From NCBI GenBank assembly GCA_030428885.1, contig JAUIEJ010000001.1:124001-188000 (forward strand): 64,000 nucleotides of DNA, given 5' to 3'. The notes beneath the pieces are model-generated. The model was not told where the DNA came from. It did no database searches and saw only the letters and a list, made by a program, of their open reading frames with translations. Source of the stretch: Gemmatimonadota bacterium (lineage in GTDB: Bacteria; Gemmatimonadota; Gemmatimonadetes; Longimicrobiales; Gaopeijiaceae). The position numbers and the translations under genes were made by a program. Positions 24,121 to 33,194 of this stretch are shown in pieces. How positions within the stretch are numbered: position 1 is the first letter of the stretch; every line of letters starts with the position of its first letter.

Positions 24121-24606
24121 TCAGGCCTCGGGCGTCTCCATCCGGGCTTCGACTCCGGTGCGCTCCCGGAGCTCGTCCACGAAGAGGTTGGGCCGGCCCG
24201 GCGAGATCACCACCGTGCGGTCGCCGAACTCCAGCACCACGGAGCGCTTCGGATCCGTGACCCACGCCCGGTAGGCGCCGAGCTTGGAGTTGTGGAACCG
24301 GCCGGTGAAGCCGAAGACGCCCCCGTTCCCGAAGGTGCGCAGCGATCGTCGCATGGCGTCGGGGGCGATGGCGGCGCCGCTCAGCCCCGAGAGGGCCAGT
24401 CGATACGGAGCCCAGGCCCTGCGGTGGATGAGCAGATCCCGACCTTCGAACGAGTACCCGGCGGGGCCGTAGGCGTAGAGCACCAGCATGAGGGCCCAGG
24501 CCGCCGCGCCGCCCCACGGCGTCAGGAACACCATGCCGGCGAAGAGCACGAAGATTCCACCGGTGATCCACTTCACGCTCGCCGACCAGGGCGCTCGATA
24601 CCGCAT
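24121..24606 (-). CDS. Small membrane protein with PH-like domain
   Basis: A 161-residue protein. The start is fixed by GGAGG five bases upstream of the ATG. Two hydrophobic helices near the N-terminus (about 11-30 and 34-49) are followed by a cytoplasmic beta-rich domain whose end reads YRAWVTDPKRSVVLEF and VVISPGRP-NLFVDELR. This is the pattern of bacterial PH (pleckstrin homology) domains next to two membrane helices. Function unknown. Confidence 0.75.
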   Translation of the reverse strand: MRYRAPWSASVKWITGGIFVLFAGMVFLTPWGGAAAWALMLVLYAYGPAGYSFEGRDLLIHRRAWAPYRLALSGLSGAAIAPDAMRRSLRTFGNGGVFGFTGRFHNSKLGAYRAWVTDPKRSVVLEFGDRTVVISPGRPNLFVDELRERTGVEARMETPEA

Positions 24607-24779
24607 TTCGACCTCCGCGCTCGTTCGTTGCCCTCTCCCACCGGTGTCCCGGGTCCGGTGGGCCTCATTCCATCATACGGCCGCCGAGCCGGCTTTCGTC
24701 ATGGGGCCCGGCGTCGGTGGCCGCGCCCGCTGGGCGACTCCATCTTCCAACGATCCTCCGACCCCCGCCCGCCCCGCCC

Positions 24780-26264
24780 ATGCGCCTCCCCTTCGACAAC
24801 AGTTACGCCGCCGAATTGAAGGGACTGTATGCGCCGTGGCGAGGGGCCCCGGTGCCCGATCCCCGCATGGTGCTGTTCAACGGGGAGTTGGCTGAGGCAC
24901 TGGGGTTGGACCCCCAGGCCCTGAATTCCCCGAGGGGCGCCGCCGTCCTGGCCGGAGCCGAGGTGCCCGAGGGGGCCGCGCCCCTGGCCCAGGTCTACGC
25001 CGGGCACCAGTTCGGGGGCTTCTCGCCCCAGTTGGGCGACGGGCGCGCCCTGCTCCTGGGCGAGGTGATCGACCCCACCGGCGCTCGCTGGGACCTCCAC
25101 CTCAAGGGCTCGGGGCCCACACCCTTCGCCCGGGGCGGCGACGGAAAAGCGGTGCTGGGGCCGGTGCTCCGGGAGTACCTCATGGGCGAGGCCATGCATG
25201 CCCTGGGCATCCCCACCTCCCGGGCGCTGGCGGCGGTCGTCACCGGCGAGCGGATCGTGCGCGACGGAGGCCCCAAGCCCGGCGCGGTTCTGGCGCGCGT
25301 CGCCTCGAGCCACCTCCGGGTGGGCACCCTGGAGTTCTTCGCCGCCCGGGGCCAACGCGAGCACCTGGCCCAACTGGTGGACTACGCCCTGCGGCGCCAC
25401 GCGCCGGATCGGGCCGAGGCCGACGATCCCGCCCTGGAGCTCCTCCGATTCGTGCGCGACGCCCAGGCGCGGCTGGTGGCCCTCTGGATGGGTGTGGGGT
25501 TCATCCACGGCGTCATGAACACCGACAACACCACCCTGTCGGGCGAGACCCTGGACTACGGCCCCTGCGCCTTCATGGACCGCTACGACCCGGCCACGGT
25601 CTTCAGCTCCATCGATCGCGGCGGTCGCTATGCCTACGGGAATCAGCCCGGGATCATGCAGTGGAATCTGGCGCGCCTGGCCGAGGCCCTGGTGCCCCTG
25701 CTGGTGGCCCGGGACACCACCGAGGCGGTGGCGCTGGCCACGGCCGAGGTGGAGGCGTTCGAGCCCCGGTATCGTGCGGAATGGAGCGCGGTTCTCGGCC
25801 GCAAACTGGGCCTGGACGAAGGGGGACTCCCGGCCGATCCCGACACCGATCCTCTCGTGCGCGACCTCTTCGCCCTGCTTCGGGAGCAGGACGTGGATTT
25901 CACCGGGTTCTTCCGCCGCTTGTCGGCCGTTCTCACGGGGGACTCCGCCCCGGTGCGGGCCCTCTTCGACGATCCCGAGGCGGGGGGCGCGTGGGTGGAT
26001 CGGTGGCGGGCCCGGGTGGATGTCGCCGGGGAGGGGGCGGTGGAGCGCGCCGCCGCCATGGACCGGGTCAACCCGATCTACATTCCCCGCAACCACCTGG
26101 TGGAGCCCGCCCTCCAGGCCGCTGAGGCGGAACTCGACATCGGGGCGCTGGAGACTCTCCTGGCCCTCCTGCGAGAGCCCTACCGGCGCCGACCGGGAAT
26201 GGAGGGCTTCGCAGAGCCCGCGCCGCCGGACTTCGGCCCGTACGTGACCTACTGCGGCACCTGA
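24780..26264 (+). CDS. selO: Protein adenylyltransferase SelO (YdiU family)
   Basis: A 494-residue SelO homologue, the pseudokinase that transfers AMP from ATP to Ser, Thr or Tyr of target proteins. Visible marks: YAGHQFGGFSPQLGDGRA, GSGPTPFARGGDGKAVL, REYLMGEAMHALGIPTSRA, the metal site NTDNTT and DYGPCAFMD. It ends with YCGT, with Cys where animal SelO has selenocysteine. Length is normal for the bacterial family. The ATG at 24780 gives the canonical MRLPFDNSY start; no Shine-Dalgarno site is obvious. It stands alone between the PH-like gene (divergent) and a convergent Uma2 gene. Confidence 0.97.
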   Translation: MRLPFDNSYAAELKGLYAPWRGAPVPDPRMVLFNGELAEALGLDPQALNSPRGAAVLAGAEVPEGAAPLAQVYAGHQFGGFSPQLGDGRALLLGEVIDPTGARWDLHLKGSGPTPFARGGDGKAVLGPVLREYLMGEAMHALGIPTSRALAAVVTGERIVRDGGPKPGAVLARVASSHLRVGTLEFFAARGQREHLAQLVDYALRRHAPDRAEADDPALELLRFVRDAQARLVALWMGVGFIHGVMNTDNTTLSGETLDYGPCAFMDRYDPATVFSSIDRGGRYAYGNQPGIMQWNLARLAEALVPLLVARDTTEAVALATAEVEAFEPRYRAEWSAVLGRKLGLDEGGLPADPDTDPLVRDLFALLREQDVDFTGFFRRLSAVLTGDSAPVRALFDDPEAGGAWVDRWRARVDVAGEGAVERAAAMDRVNPIYIPRNHLVEPALQAAEAELDIGALETLLALLREPYRRRPGMEGFAEPAPPDFGPYVTYCGT

Positions 26265-26271
26265 TGCACCC

Positions 26272-26823
26272 CTACATGGGGCCGAACAGCCCCTCGATGC
26301 CGATCTCCAACCGCGCCGTCGTGGCCGGGGGGCTCCAGGTCAGAACCTCATGGACGGTCGTGGGGTCGACGTCTTCGCCGAAGCGCCATACCTGGACCAC
26401 CCGGGCGTCCGGGTCCACCACCCAATACTCGGGCACTCCGAAGTCCCGGTAGCGCTGCGGCTTCAGAACCCGATCGGTGGCCCGGGACGAGGGAGACACG
26501 ATCTCCACTACCAGTCCCGGAGTCGTCTCCACCCCTCGGCTCGTGATCCCTGCCCGACCGTCGTTCGGCACGAAGAGAAGATCGGGGCAGAGAAGCGTGC
26601 CCTCCACGAAGAGGAGGTCGACACCGGGAAGGACGACCCCCAGCGCCTGGTCTTCGACGAACCCGTGCAGCGCCAGAGACAGCCGGAGCAGGACGTGCTG
26701 GTGCGCCGGTGACGGCGCGGGGGTCACCCGCACTTCTCCGTCGATGACCTCGTATCGATCGCCGTCGTCGGGGAGGCGGGCGAACTCGTCATAGGTCCGG
26801 CGAGATCCCGTGGGCGCGTTCAT
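26272..26823 (-). CDS. Uma2-family (DUF820) putative endonuclease
   Basis: A 183-residue Uma2 protein. The restriction-nuclease-like core is visible: VIDGEVRVTPAPSPAHQ, CPDLLFVPN, GLVVEIVSPSSRATDR (PD-x-EVL type acidic residues) and YRDFGVPEYWVVDPDARVV. Family members are usually multi-copy in cyanobacteria and other large genomes and their substrate is not known. Start at the ATG at 26823 rather than the earlier in-frame ATGs because the conserved region begins soon after and upstream codons look non-coding. Confidence 0.88.
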   Translation of the reverse strand: MNAPTGSRRTYDEFARLPDDGDRYEVIDGEVRVTPAPSPAHQHVLLRLSLALHGFVEDQALGVVLPGVDLLFVEGTLLCPDLLFVPNDGRAGITSRGVETTPGLVVEIVSPSSRATDRVLKPQRYRDFGVPEYWVVDPDARVVQVWRFGEDVDPTTVHEVLTWSPPATTARLEIGIEGLFGPM

Positions 26824-26922
26824 GGGGGTGGGTGTGGTCACGGGTGAACGATCATGGCCGGGATGGGGCGATCCCATGGCACGATGCGCCGCCCGGCCGG
26901 GCACCCGCAACGACGGTCGCCC

Positions 26923-29589
26923 TCACGCGTCGCGAATCGTGAGGGCCGGATCCACCCGGGCGACCCGGAGCGCGGGGACCAGCGCCGACGCCACCAGGGC
27001 GACGGCCAGGGCCCCCGCCAGGGCGGCCAGAACCGAGGGGGGCACCGGGTCGATGGCCACCACGAACCCGTTGAGCACCGTGCCCAGCCACTGGGACGCC
27101 AGGAGCCCCAGGGCCACCCCCACGGCGAGGAGCCTCGCCCCCTGGAGCACCACCATGGCCACCACCCGGGGGCGGGACGCGCCCAGGGCGAGGCGGGTGC
27201 CGATTTCCCGGGTCTGGAGGCTCACCCGGTAGGCCACCAGGCCGTAGACCCCCACGCAGGCCAGGAGCAGTCCCACGGCGGCGAAGGCGGTGGCCAGAGC
27301 CGCGCTCGTGCGCTCTTCGCCGAGCACGTCGGAGCGGAGCTGCTCCAGCGTCGCGTCGCCGAAGGTGGCCAGGGTGGGGTCGATGGTCGCCACCGCCCGC
27401 CGCATGGCGCCCAGGGGATCGCCGCTCCGGGGGGCGGCCACCAGATGGACGATCTCGGCCGAGGAGCCCGTGGGCTCCTGCTCCAGGGGGAGGTACCACG
27501 ATTCCGTGTAGGCGCCTTCGCGGTGCAGGGTGGGGATCACGCCCACCACCTCCCGGAAGGGGCGCCCCTCCCGGTCCACGCCGATCCGTTTCCCGATGGG
27601 GTCTTCGCCGGGCCACAGACGCTGGGCCAGGGCCTGGTCCACGATGACCACGAGGGGTGAGCCCGGCCGGTCCTGGGGTCCGAACGCGCGACCCCGCACC
27701 ACGGACACGCCCACCGTCTCGAAGAACCCCGGGGTGACGTAGGTGTGGTGAATGAGCTGGGGCGGGGCGTCGGCCGGGCGCTCCTGGCCCTCGGCCCGGA
27801 CCGGCGCGGCCCAGTCGCCGCAACAGAGGGGGTTCACCGAGATGATGCCCACCGACGCCACCTCGGGCAGCCGGCCGATCTCGGTCTCCAGGGCCTGGTA
27901 CAACGCCCCCCGGGCATCGGGGGTGGACCAGCGTTCCGTGTCCACGGCGACCTGGAGCGTGGCGATCCCCTCGGTCTCGAACCCCAGATCGGCGCGGCGC
28001 ATTCCCTCGAAGTGACGGAAGAGGGCCGCCGAGCCGGCCAGGAGCGTCAGGGCCAGGGCGACCTCCGAGACCACCATGGCGCCCTGGAGGCGACCGCCGT
28101 GGGCGCCACCTCGAGCGCCCCGGCGCAGAGCTCCACCCAGGTCGCCCCGGGACGCCCGCCACGCCGCGCCGCCACCGGTGACGAGGCCGGCCGCCACCGC
28201 GAACCCGAGAGCGCCGAACACCACCACCGGCTCGAAGCGCATGCGGGGCACGTCGAGCTGGGTGCGGAAGACGTCGGGAATGAGGGCGCCGGCCGCTCCG
28301 GCCAGCAGCGCTGCCAACCCCAGTCCCGCCACGGCGCCGCCCACGAAGAGCACGAGGGATTCGGTGGCGGCCAGGCGTGCGATGCGCAGGCGGGAGGCCC
28401 CCAGGATGCCTCGGAGGGTGGTCTCGGACGATCGCGCCGACATGCGGAGGCCCAGGAGGTTGCCGACGTTGACGCAGGCCAGGACCAGGAGGAACACCAC
28501 CGCCGCCGACAGGGCGCGCAGGGGGTCGGCGTGGTCCCGGATGAAGTCGGCCCGGATCGAGGCCACGTGGACCCCGTCGTCGGGGGTCGTGCCCGGCGCC
28601 TCGGCCTGGAGCGCCCCGTACACCCGGGCCACGTCGGCCCGGGCCGCCTCGGCGTCGATCCCCGGGGCCAGGCGCGCCACCACGTTGAGGTTGTGGGGCT
28701 GCCACGCCGCCGGGTCGAACCGCCCCGGGAGCCAGACGTCGGCGTCGTAGGGGTAGCCGAAGCCCGCGGGGAGGACGCCCACGACCCGCAGGGGGCCGTC
28801 GGCCGTGCGCAGGGTGCCGCCCACGGCCTCGGGGGCGCCGCCGAGGTGGCGCGTCCACACGGCGTACGACACCAGGGCGACCCGGGCGTCGGGGCCGGCG
28901 GCCTCCTCGTCGGGGGTGAACCCCCGGCCCAGGGCGGGGCGAACGCCCACCAGGTCGGCCCACCCGTCGGACACCGAGATGCTGGACACCCGGGTCGCCC
29001 CGTCGTCGCCCAGGATCGCCAGGGACCCGCCCCCCATGGCGGCTACTCCGGTGAAGGCCCGGGCCGACTCCCGGAGGGCGAGGAAGTCGCGCGGGCTCAT
29101 GTTGTAGACCCGCTCGCCACCGTCGGCGTCGACGAACGAACGCAGCCGGACCAGGGCGTCGGCGTCGTCGAAGGGAAGGGCGCCCCGATACACGGTGTTG
29201 AGCACACCGAGGATCGAGGTCGTGCCCCCCAGGCCGATGGCCAGGGTCAGGAGGACCGAGAGGGTGAACGCCGGGGTGCGGGCCAGTCCCCGGACGGCGA
29301 CCCGGATGTCCGACCCCAGGTCGGCCGCCAGTTCCCGGAGCGTGGGCCCGAAGGCCCGCCCGCCCGGTGCGTCGATGCCCACCACCAGGGCCACCGGGGT
29401 CTCGTCGCGGGTGAAGACCACCCGCAGCTCCACCTCGCCGATCCGGACCCGGGCCGCCCGGGCGTCGAAGGGGTCGGGGCCGGGGTCGCCCTCGCCGCGC
29501 TGCAGTCCATCGAGTGCCCGGGACACCCGCCGCCGAGCCACGGGACCCAGCGAGCGCAGCGTACCTTCGGCGTCGCGGGAGAGGCGCAC
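26923..29589 (-). CDS. ADOP-type MacB/FtsX permease with RelE-like N-terminus
   Basis: An 888-residue protein. From about residue 85 it is a standard ADOP permease: amphipathic helix, first membrane helix, MacB-like periplasmic core, three-helix FtsX block, a second periplasmic core and a final FtsX block (ADOP permeases are orphan ABC permeases). The first 75 residues do not match the usual helical ADOP N-terminus. They read MRLSRDAEGTLRSLGP, then VSRALDGL, RVRIGEVELRVVF, and VALVVGID, the RelE/ParE toxin pattern. A Phd-type antitoxin lies 23 bases upstream. The start is uncertain: the GTG at 29589 sits in a frame that remains open upstream (WEVRLS precedes it; a CTG at 29616 overlaps the antitoxin TGA), and an internal GTG could start the permease alone. 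The long open frame makes a true fusion likely. Confidence 0.85.
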   Translation of the reverse strand: MRLSRDAEGTLRSLGPVARRRVSRALDGLQRGEGDPGPDPFDARAARVRIGEVELRVVFTRDETPVALVVGIDAPGGRAFGPTLRELAADLGSDIRVAVRGLARTPAFTLSVLLTLAIGLGGTTSILGVLNTVYRGALPFDDADALVRLRSFVDADGGERVYNMSPRDFLALRESARAFTGVAAMGGGSLAILGDDGATRVSSISVSDGWADLVGVRPALGRGFTPDEEAAGPDARVALVSYAVWTRHLGGAPEAVGGTLRTADGPLRVVGVLPAGFGYPYDADVWLPGRFDPAAWQPHNLNVVARLAPGIDAEAARADVARVYGALQAEAPGTTPDDGVHVASIRADFIRDHADPLRALSAAVVFLLVLACVNVGNLLGLRMSARSSETTLRGILGASRLRIARLAATESLVLFVGGAVAGLGLAALLAGAAGALIPDVFRTQLDVPRMRFEPVVVFGALGFAVAAGLVTGGGAAWRASRGDLGGALRRGARGGAHGGRLQGAMVVSEVALALTLLAGSAALFRHFEGMRRADLGFETEGIATLQVAVDTERWSTPDARGALYQALETEIGRLPEVASVGIISVNPLCCGDWAAPVRAEGQERPADAPPQLIHHTYVTPGFFETVGVSVVRGRAFGPQDRPGSPLVVIVDQALAQRLWPGEDPIGKRIGVDREGRPFREVVGVIPTLHREGAYTESWYLPLEQEPTGSSAEIVHLVAAPRSGDPLGAMRRAVATIDPTLATFGDATLEQLRSDVLGEERTSAALATAFAAVGLLLACVGVYGLVAYRVSLQTREIGTRLALGASRPRVVAMVVLQGARLLAVGVALGLLASQWLGTVLNGFVVAIDPVPPSVLAALAGALAVALVASALVPALRVARVDPALTIRDA

Positions 29590-29612
29590 CTCCCACCGCG
29601 CGCCCGGTGCGT

Positions 29613-29867
29613 TCAGAGCCCCAACTCGCGCTTGAGGGCGTGCCAGGCCGCGGCTTCGTCGGTATCCAGTTCGTCCAGCGCCCGGCTGACTTCCTGGCGG
29701 CTCAGGAACCCCCGGAGGCGGTCCGCCAGCGTGGCGTCGGAGGCCGGTACGATGGCCGCCAACTCCTGGCCCCGCCGCGTCACCAGGACCGATTCCCCGC
29801 CGTAGGCCGCCCGGTTGATGAGCTCGGCCAGGCGCTTCCGCGCCTCTACGGTCGTCACGTCGTCCAC
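29613..29867 (-). CDS. Phd/YefM-family antitoxin
   Basis: An 84-residue antitoxin. MDDVTTVEARKRLAELINRA and VLVTRRGQELAAIVP are the Phd/YefM signature (dimer strand and helices), and the C-terminal helix (VSRALDELDTDEAAAWHALK) is the toxin-binding part. GTG start at 29867 with a purine-rich stretch (GGGGGA) upstream. Its normal partner is a RelE- or Doc-type toxin; the only candidate is the RelE-like N-terminus of the permease 23 bases downstream. Confidence 0.88.
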   Translation of the reverse strand: MDDVTTVEARKRLAELINRAAYGGESVLVTRRGQELAAIVPASDATLADRLRGFLSRQEVSRALDELDTDEAAAWHALKRELGL

Positions 29868-29931
29868 GCTCCGTCCCCCGTTACGAGATGTACAGTTCGT
29901 ACGTTGGGTACGCCGGAGGGGGGGCGAGGTT

Positions 29932-30363
29932 TCAATCCGTGGGCGGCGCCTCCCGAAACGGATTCACGATCCGCAGGCCGAAGACCGTCTGGTCGTGTTG
30001 GAGATCCTCGGTGAGGAGGGTCTCGCAGCCGGCCGCGAGGGCCTGGGCGACGATGAGGGAATCCCACCAGGAAAAGCCGAATCGATCTTCCACCGCCCAA
30101 GCGTGCTCGAGTACGGCGAGATCGGTGACCACCGGTGCCCAGGTCGCCAGGGCCGCGACGTCGTCACGAACCTCCTCGGCGTCTGCCGGCGGGGCCAGCT
30201 TCCGTACGAGCGTGACGTAGAACTCCTGCAGGACCTGGACGCTCAGGCGGCCCGATCCGCGGTCCCATAGAACCGCCAGCCACTCCACGGCACGTCTCTG
30301 CTTCTCGGGATCCGACGGATCCCGGGCGTAGACCAGCACGTTGGTGTCAACGAAGACCGGCAC
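29932..30363 (-). CDS. PIN-domain toxin (VapC-like)
   Basis: A 143-residue PIN ribonuclease toxin with a full acidic set: Asp6 in FVDTNVLVYA, Glu47 in VLQEFYVTL, Asp101 in WWDSLIVAQA and Asp120 in LLTEDLQH. It starts at a GTG inside the end of the antitoxin gene (17-base overlap), so translation should be coupled. It is a third type II pair in the window and is unlike the two at 15.6-17.0 kb in sequence. Confidence 0.93.
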   Translation of the reverse strand: MPVFVDTNVLVYARDPSDPEKQRRAVEWLAVLWDRGSGRLSVQVLQEFYVTLVRKLAPPADAEEVRDDVAALATWAPVVTDLAVLEHAWAVEDRFGFSWWDSLIVAQALAAGCETLLTEDLQHDQTVFGLRIVNPFREAPPTD

Positions 30364-30601
30364 GATCGTGCAACTCCGCTCTGGACGGGAGTCGCCGCTC
30401 GGGCACCACGGCCACGTAGGGCGCCTTCGCCAGGAATCGGCGGCGCGCCGCTTCGTACGCCTCGCCGGACTCCATCTTCTCGCGGAGAAGGGCGCCGACG
30501 AAGCGCGAGACGCTGGTGTCCCGGCGTGCCGCCTCGATCCGGGCCCAGCGCGCCGTGTCTTCGTCGAGGGTGATGGTGACGTTTCGTCTGGAGCGGCTCA
30601 T
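30347..30601 (-). CDS. CopG/ribbon-helix-helix antitoxin
   Basis: An 84-residue antitoxin: RRNVTITLDEDTARWARIEAA is the ribbon and first helix, TSVSRFVGALLREK the second helix, then a tail with AKAPYVAVVPERRLPSRAELH for toxin binding. The ATG lies two bases from a pair of palindromes on the promoter side, the usual place for an autorepressor. Confidence 0.9.
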   Translation of the reverse strand: MSRSRRNVTITLDEDTARWARIEAARRDTSVSRFVGALLREKMESGEAYEAARRRFLAKAPYVAVVPERRLPSRAELHDRAGLR

Positions 30602-30602
30602 A

Positions 30603-30635
30603 CACGAAGTTCGTGCTGCACGAGATTCGTGTCAA
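30603..30635 (-). promoter_or_regulatory. Tandem palindromic operator and promoter of the toxin-antitoxin pair
   Basis: Two 13-base palindromes, CACGAAGTTCGTG (30603-30615, perfect arms of six) and CACGAGATTCGTG (30619-30631, one mismatch), are set 16 bases apart. A consensus TTGACA lies on the minus strand at 30635-30630. With a 17-base spacer the -10 would be GAACTT inside the first palindrome, a weak match. The site fits a ribbon-helix-helix antitoxin dimer pair. The TTGACA overlaps the stop region of the upstream kinase gene. Confidence 0.7.
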
Positions 30636-33178
30636 TTCGCCGGTCCCTCTCCCGCCTCCATCGGACCTTCGTCCAGCAGCGCCCGGGTGCGCTCGGTTCG
30701 GGGATCGTCGGGGCCGAACCGGGACTCGAGGATCTCCAGCGCCTCTTCCAGCAGGCCCCGGGCCCCGCCCCCATCGCCCGCGGCTCGCGCCGTGCCGGCC
30801 AGTCCCACCAGGCTCTGGGCCACGTCGGGGTGATCCGGGCCGAGCCGACGCCGACGGAGAGCCAGGGCTTGGCGGTGCAGGGAATCGCTGCGTTGGAGCT
30901 GGCCCCGGGCCCGGGCGACCTCGGCCAGACCGTTGAGACTGAAGGCCACGTGGGGATGCTCGGGCCCCAGGACCTCCCGCCGGATGTCCAGGGAGCGACG
31001 GTACAATCCCTCGGCCTCGTCCCACGACGCCCGCTCTCTCAACACGTCGCCCAGGTTGCTCATGACGCTGGCCGTCCGGGGATGCCGCTCCCCGAACCCG
31101 TCCGACGCCAGCTCCAGGCTTCGGCGCAGCAGTTCCTCGGCCTCGCCGTACTCGCCCCGATCCCGGAGGGAGAGGGCCAGGTTGGCCATGGCCAGCGCCA
31201 CCTGGGGGTTGGAGGGGCCCAGAAGCCGCTGGCGCAGCGCCAGGGACTCCCGCAGGAGCGGCTCCGCCTCGTCGTTTCTGCCCTGGGCCTGCAGCACCAG
31301 GGCGAGGTTGTTGAGGGTCACCACCAGCGCCGGATGGGTCGCGCCGTAGAGGGTGCGACGCATGGCGAGGGACTCCCGGTAGAGGGCCGCGGCGTCGTCG
31401 TAGCGGCCCTGGAGCTGGTGGAGCAGGGCCACGTTGTGCACCGACTCCGCCACATCCCGGTGGGGCGGCTCGAAGAGGCGACGCCGCATGTCCAGGGCAT
31501 CCACGAGAAGGGGCTCGGCCCCCTCGAAGTCCTGGCGTGCGAAGAGCAACAACTGGCCGAGGTCGTTGAGGCTCTCGGCGATGGCTTCGTGGGGACCCCG
31601 GAACCGGGCTCGCCGGACGCGCAGCGCCTCTTCGAAGAGGGTCTGGGCCTCGTCGAACTGGCCCCGGGCGTCCAGGACTCCGCCCAACGCGTTGAGGCTG
31701 CGGGCCACGTCGGCGTGGTCGGGACCGAGCACGTCGCGGCGGATCGCCAGGGACCGGCGCAGGGGCGGCTCGGCCTGGTCCGGGAGTCCCAGACTGCGGT
31801 AGAGGCCGCCCACCACCTCCATGAGGGCCGCCTGCACTTCGGGTTGCCCCGACAGCTCCGCCTCGATCCGCGCTTCGCTCCGGTCCAGCAGGGCCCGGGC
31901 CGTGAGGGTGTCGCCCAGCGCTTCGGCCGGATCCGACCCCTGGAGGAGGTCCACCAGGAGCGCCGTCACCTGCTGGGCCTTGTCCCGCTCGCCGGCGATC
32001 CGGACGGACTGGATCGCGAACACCGTGAGGCCGGCCAGGAGTCCCACCACCGCCAGCGTCGACGCCGCCACCCCCCACCGGTGGCGCCCCACGAACTTCC
32101 GCAGACGGTAGGGCAGCGAATCGGCCTGGGCCGTGATGGGGAGCCCCCTGCGGTAGCGGTCCACCTCGTCGGCCAGCCGGTCGGCGGACTCGTAGCGGCG
32201 CTCGGGCTCGGGCCGGAGGGCCGTGGCGACGATGAGGTCCAGGTCCCCCCGCAACCGGGTGGCGGGCACCGGAGCCTCGGCGCCCCGCCGTGCCGCCGTG
32301 GCGCTGGGTCGGGCTCCGCCCTCGGCCCGCTCGCCCGTGAGAAGGGTGAACAGCAGGAGTCCCAGGCCGTAGACGTCCGACGCGGTGGTGAGGGGCGCAC
32401 CCCGGATCTGCTCGGGACTGGCGAAGGCCGGGGTGAGATAGCGGGCGTCGGCCCGGGTGGCGTCCTGGGACCCCTCGTCCGAGTCCAGCAGCTTGGCGAC
32501 CCCGAAGTCCAGCAGCTTGGGCTCGCCGTCCGGCGTGATGAGGATGTTGGACGGCTTCAGGTCGCGGTGCAGGACCAGGTTCTGGTGGGCGTAGTTCACC
32601 GCGCGGCAGATGGAGCGGAAGAGCGTCAGACGCTCGTCGAGTCCCGGCGAGGTGTGGGCCAGGTGCTCCGTGAGCGGCACCCCGTCGATGTACTCCATGA
32701 CGAAATACGGGCGGCCGTCGGAGGTGACGCCCCCGTCCAGGAGACGGGCGATGTGGGGGTGGTCGAGACGGGCCAGGACCTGCCGCTCCAGGAGGAAGCG
32801 ACCCAGGACTTCGTCGGTGTCCATGCCCCGGCGAATCACCTTGATGGCCACCCGCTGCTCGAAGCCGCCCTCGTCTCGTTCGCCCTCGTAGACGATGCCC
32901 ATGCCCCCGCGGCCGATCTCCCGGGTGATGCGGAACGGGCCGATCCGTTCGGGAAGGCCCACCCGCCCCCGGGCCACGAGGCGGGCGCCCAGATCCAGGA
33001 GCGGTTCCTCGAGAAAGGACCCGGTGCGGTCGTGGTGACGGAGCAGGCCCTGGAGTTCGTCCCGGAGGGGCGACCCGGGGGGGCAGCGTTCGTCGACGAA
33101 GGCGGCCCGGGACTCGGGCGGGAGTTCCAGCGCCTCTCCGAAGAGGGCCTTGAGAGCGCTCCAGTCCGCCGAGGCCAT
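30632..33178 (-). CDS. Ser/Thr protein kinase with membrane helix and TPRs
   Basis: An 848-residue Hanks-type kinase. The ATG at 33178 is preferred over the GTG at 33217 because MASADWSALKALFGEAL is the usual start of this family. A leading helical domain (about 1-75), kinase domain (about 80-345) with GRGGMGIVY, Lys113 in VAIKVI, HRDLKPSN (Asp206) and DFG (Asp224), then one membrane helix near 360-385, and about ten kinesin-light-chain TPRs to the C-terminus. The TPRs are outside if topology is normal. It lies directly after the ECF sigma gene. Sigma-plus-kinase pairs of this kind are frequent in Acidobacteriota and Gemmatimonadota and the kinase probably governs the sigma factor or vice versa. 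Confidence 0.93.
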   Translation of the reverse strand: MASADWSALKALFGEALELPPESRAAFVDERCPPGSPLRDELQGLLRHHDRTGSFLEEPLLDLGARLVARGRVGLPERIGPFRITREIGRGGMGIVYEGERDEGGFEQRVAIKVIRRGMDTDEVLGRFLLERQVLARLDHPHIARLLDGGVTSDGRPYFVMEYIDGVPLTEHLAHTSPGLDERLTLFRSICRAVNYAHQNLVLHRDLKPSNILITPDGEPKLLDFGVAKLLDSDEGSQDATRADARYLTPAFASPEQIRGAPLTTASDVYGLGLLLFTLLTGERAEGGARPSATAARRGAEAPVPATRLRGDLDLIVATALRPEPERRYESADRLADEVDRYRRGLPITAQADSLPYRLRKFVGRHRWGVAASTLAVVGLLAGLTVFAIQSVRIAGERDKAQQVTALLVDLLQGSDPAEALGDTLTARALLDRSEARIEAELSGQPEVQAALMEVVGGLYRSLGLPDQAEPPLRRSLAIRRDVLGPDHADVARSLNALGGVLDARGQFDEAQTLFEEALRVRRARFRGPHEAIAESLNDLGQLLLFARQDFEGAEPLLVDALDMRRRLFEPPHRDVAESVHNVALLHQLQGRYDDAAALYRESLAMRRTLYGATHPALVVTLNNLALVLQAQGRNDEAEPLLRESLALRQRLLGPSNPQVALAMANLALSLRDRGEYGEAEELLRRSLELASDGFGERHPRTASVMSNLGDVLRERASWDEAEGLYRRSLDIRREVLGPEHPHVAFSLNGLAEVARARGQLQRSDSLHRQALALRRRRLGPDHPDVAQSLVGLAGTARAAGDGGGARGLLEEALEILESRFGPDDPRTERTRALLDEGPMEAGEGPAN

Positions 33179-33194
33179 GGGCTCGGGACCCGGG

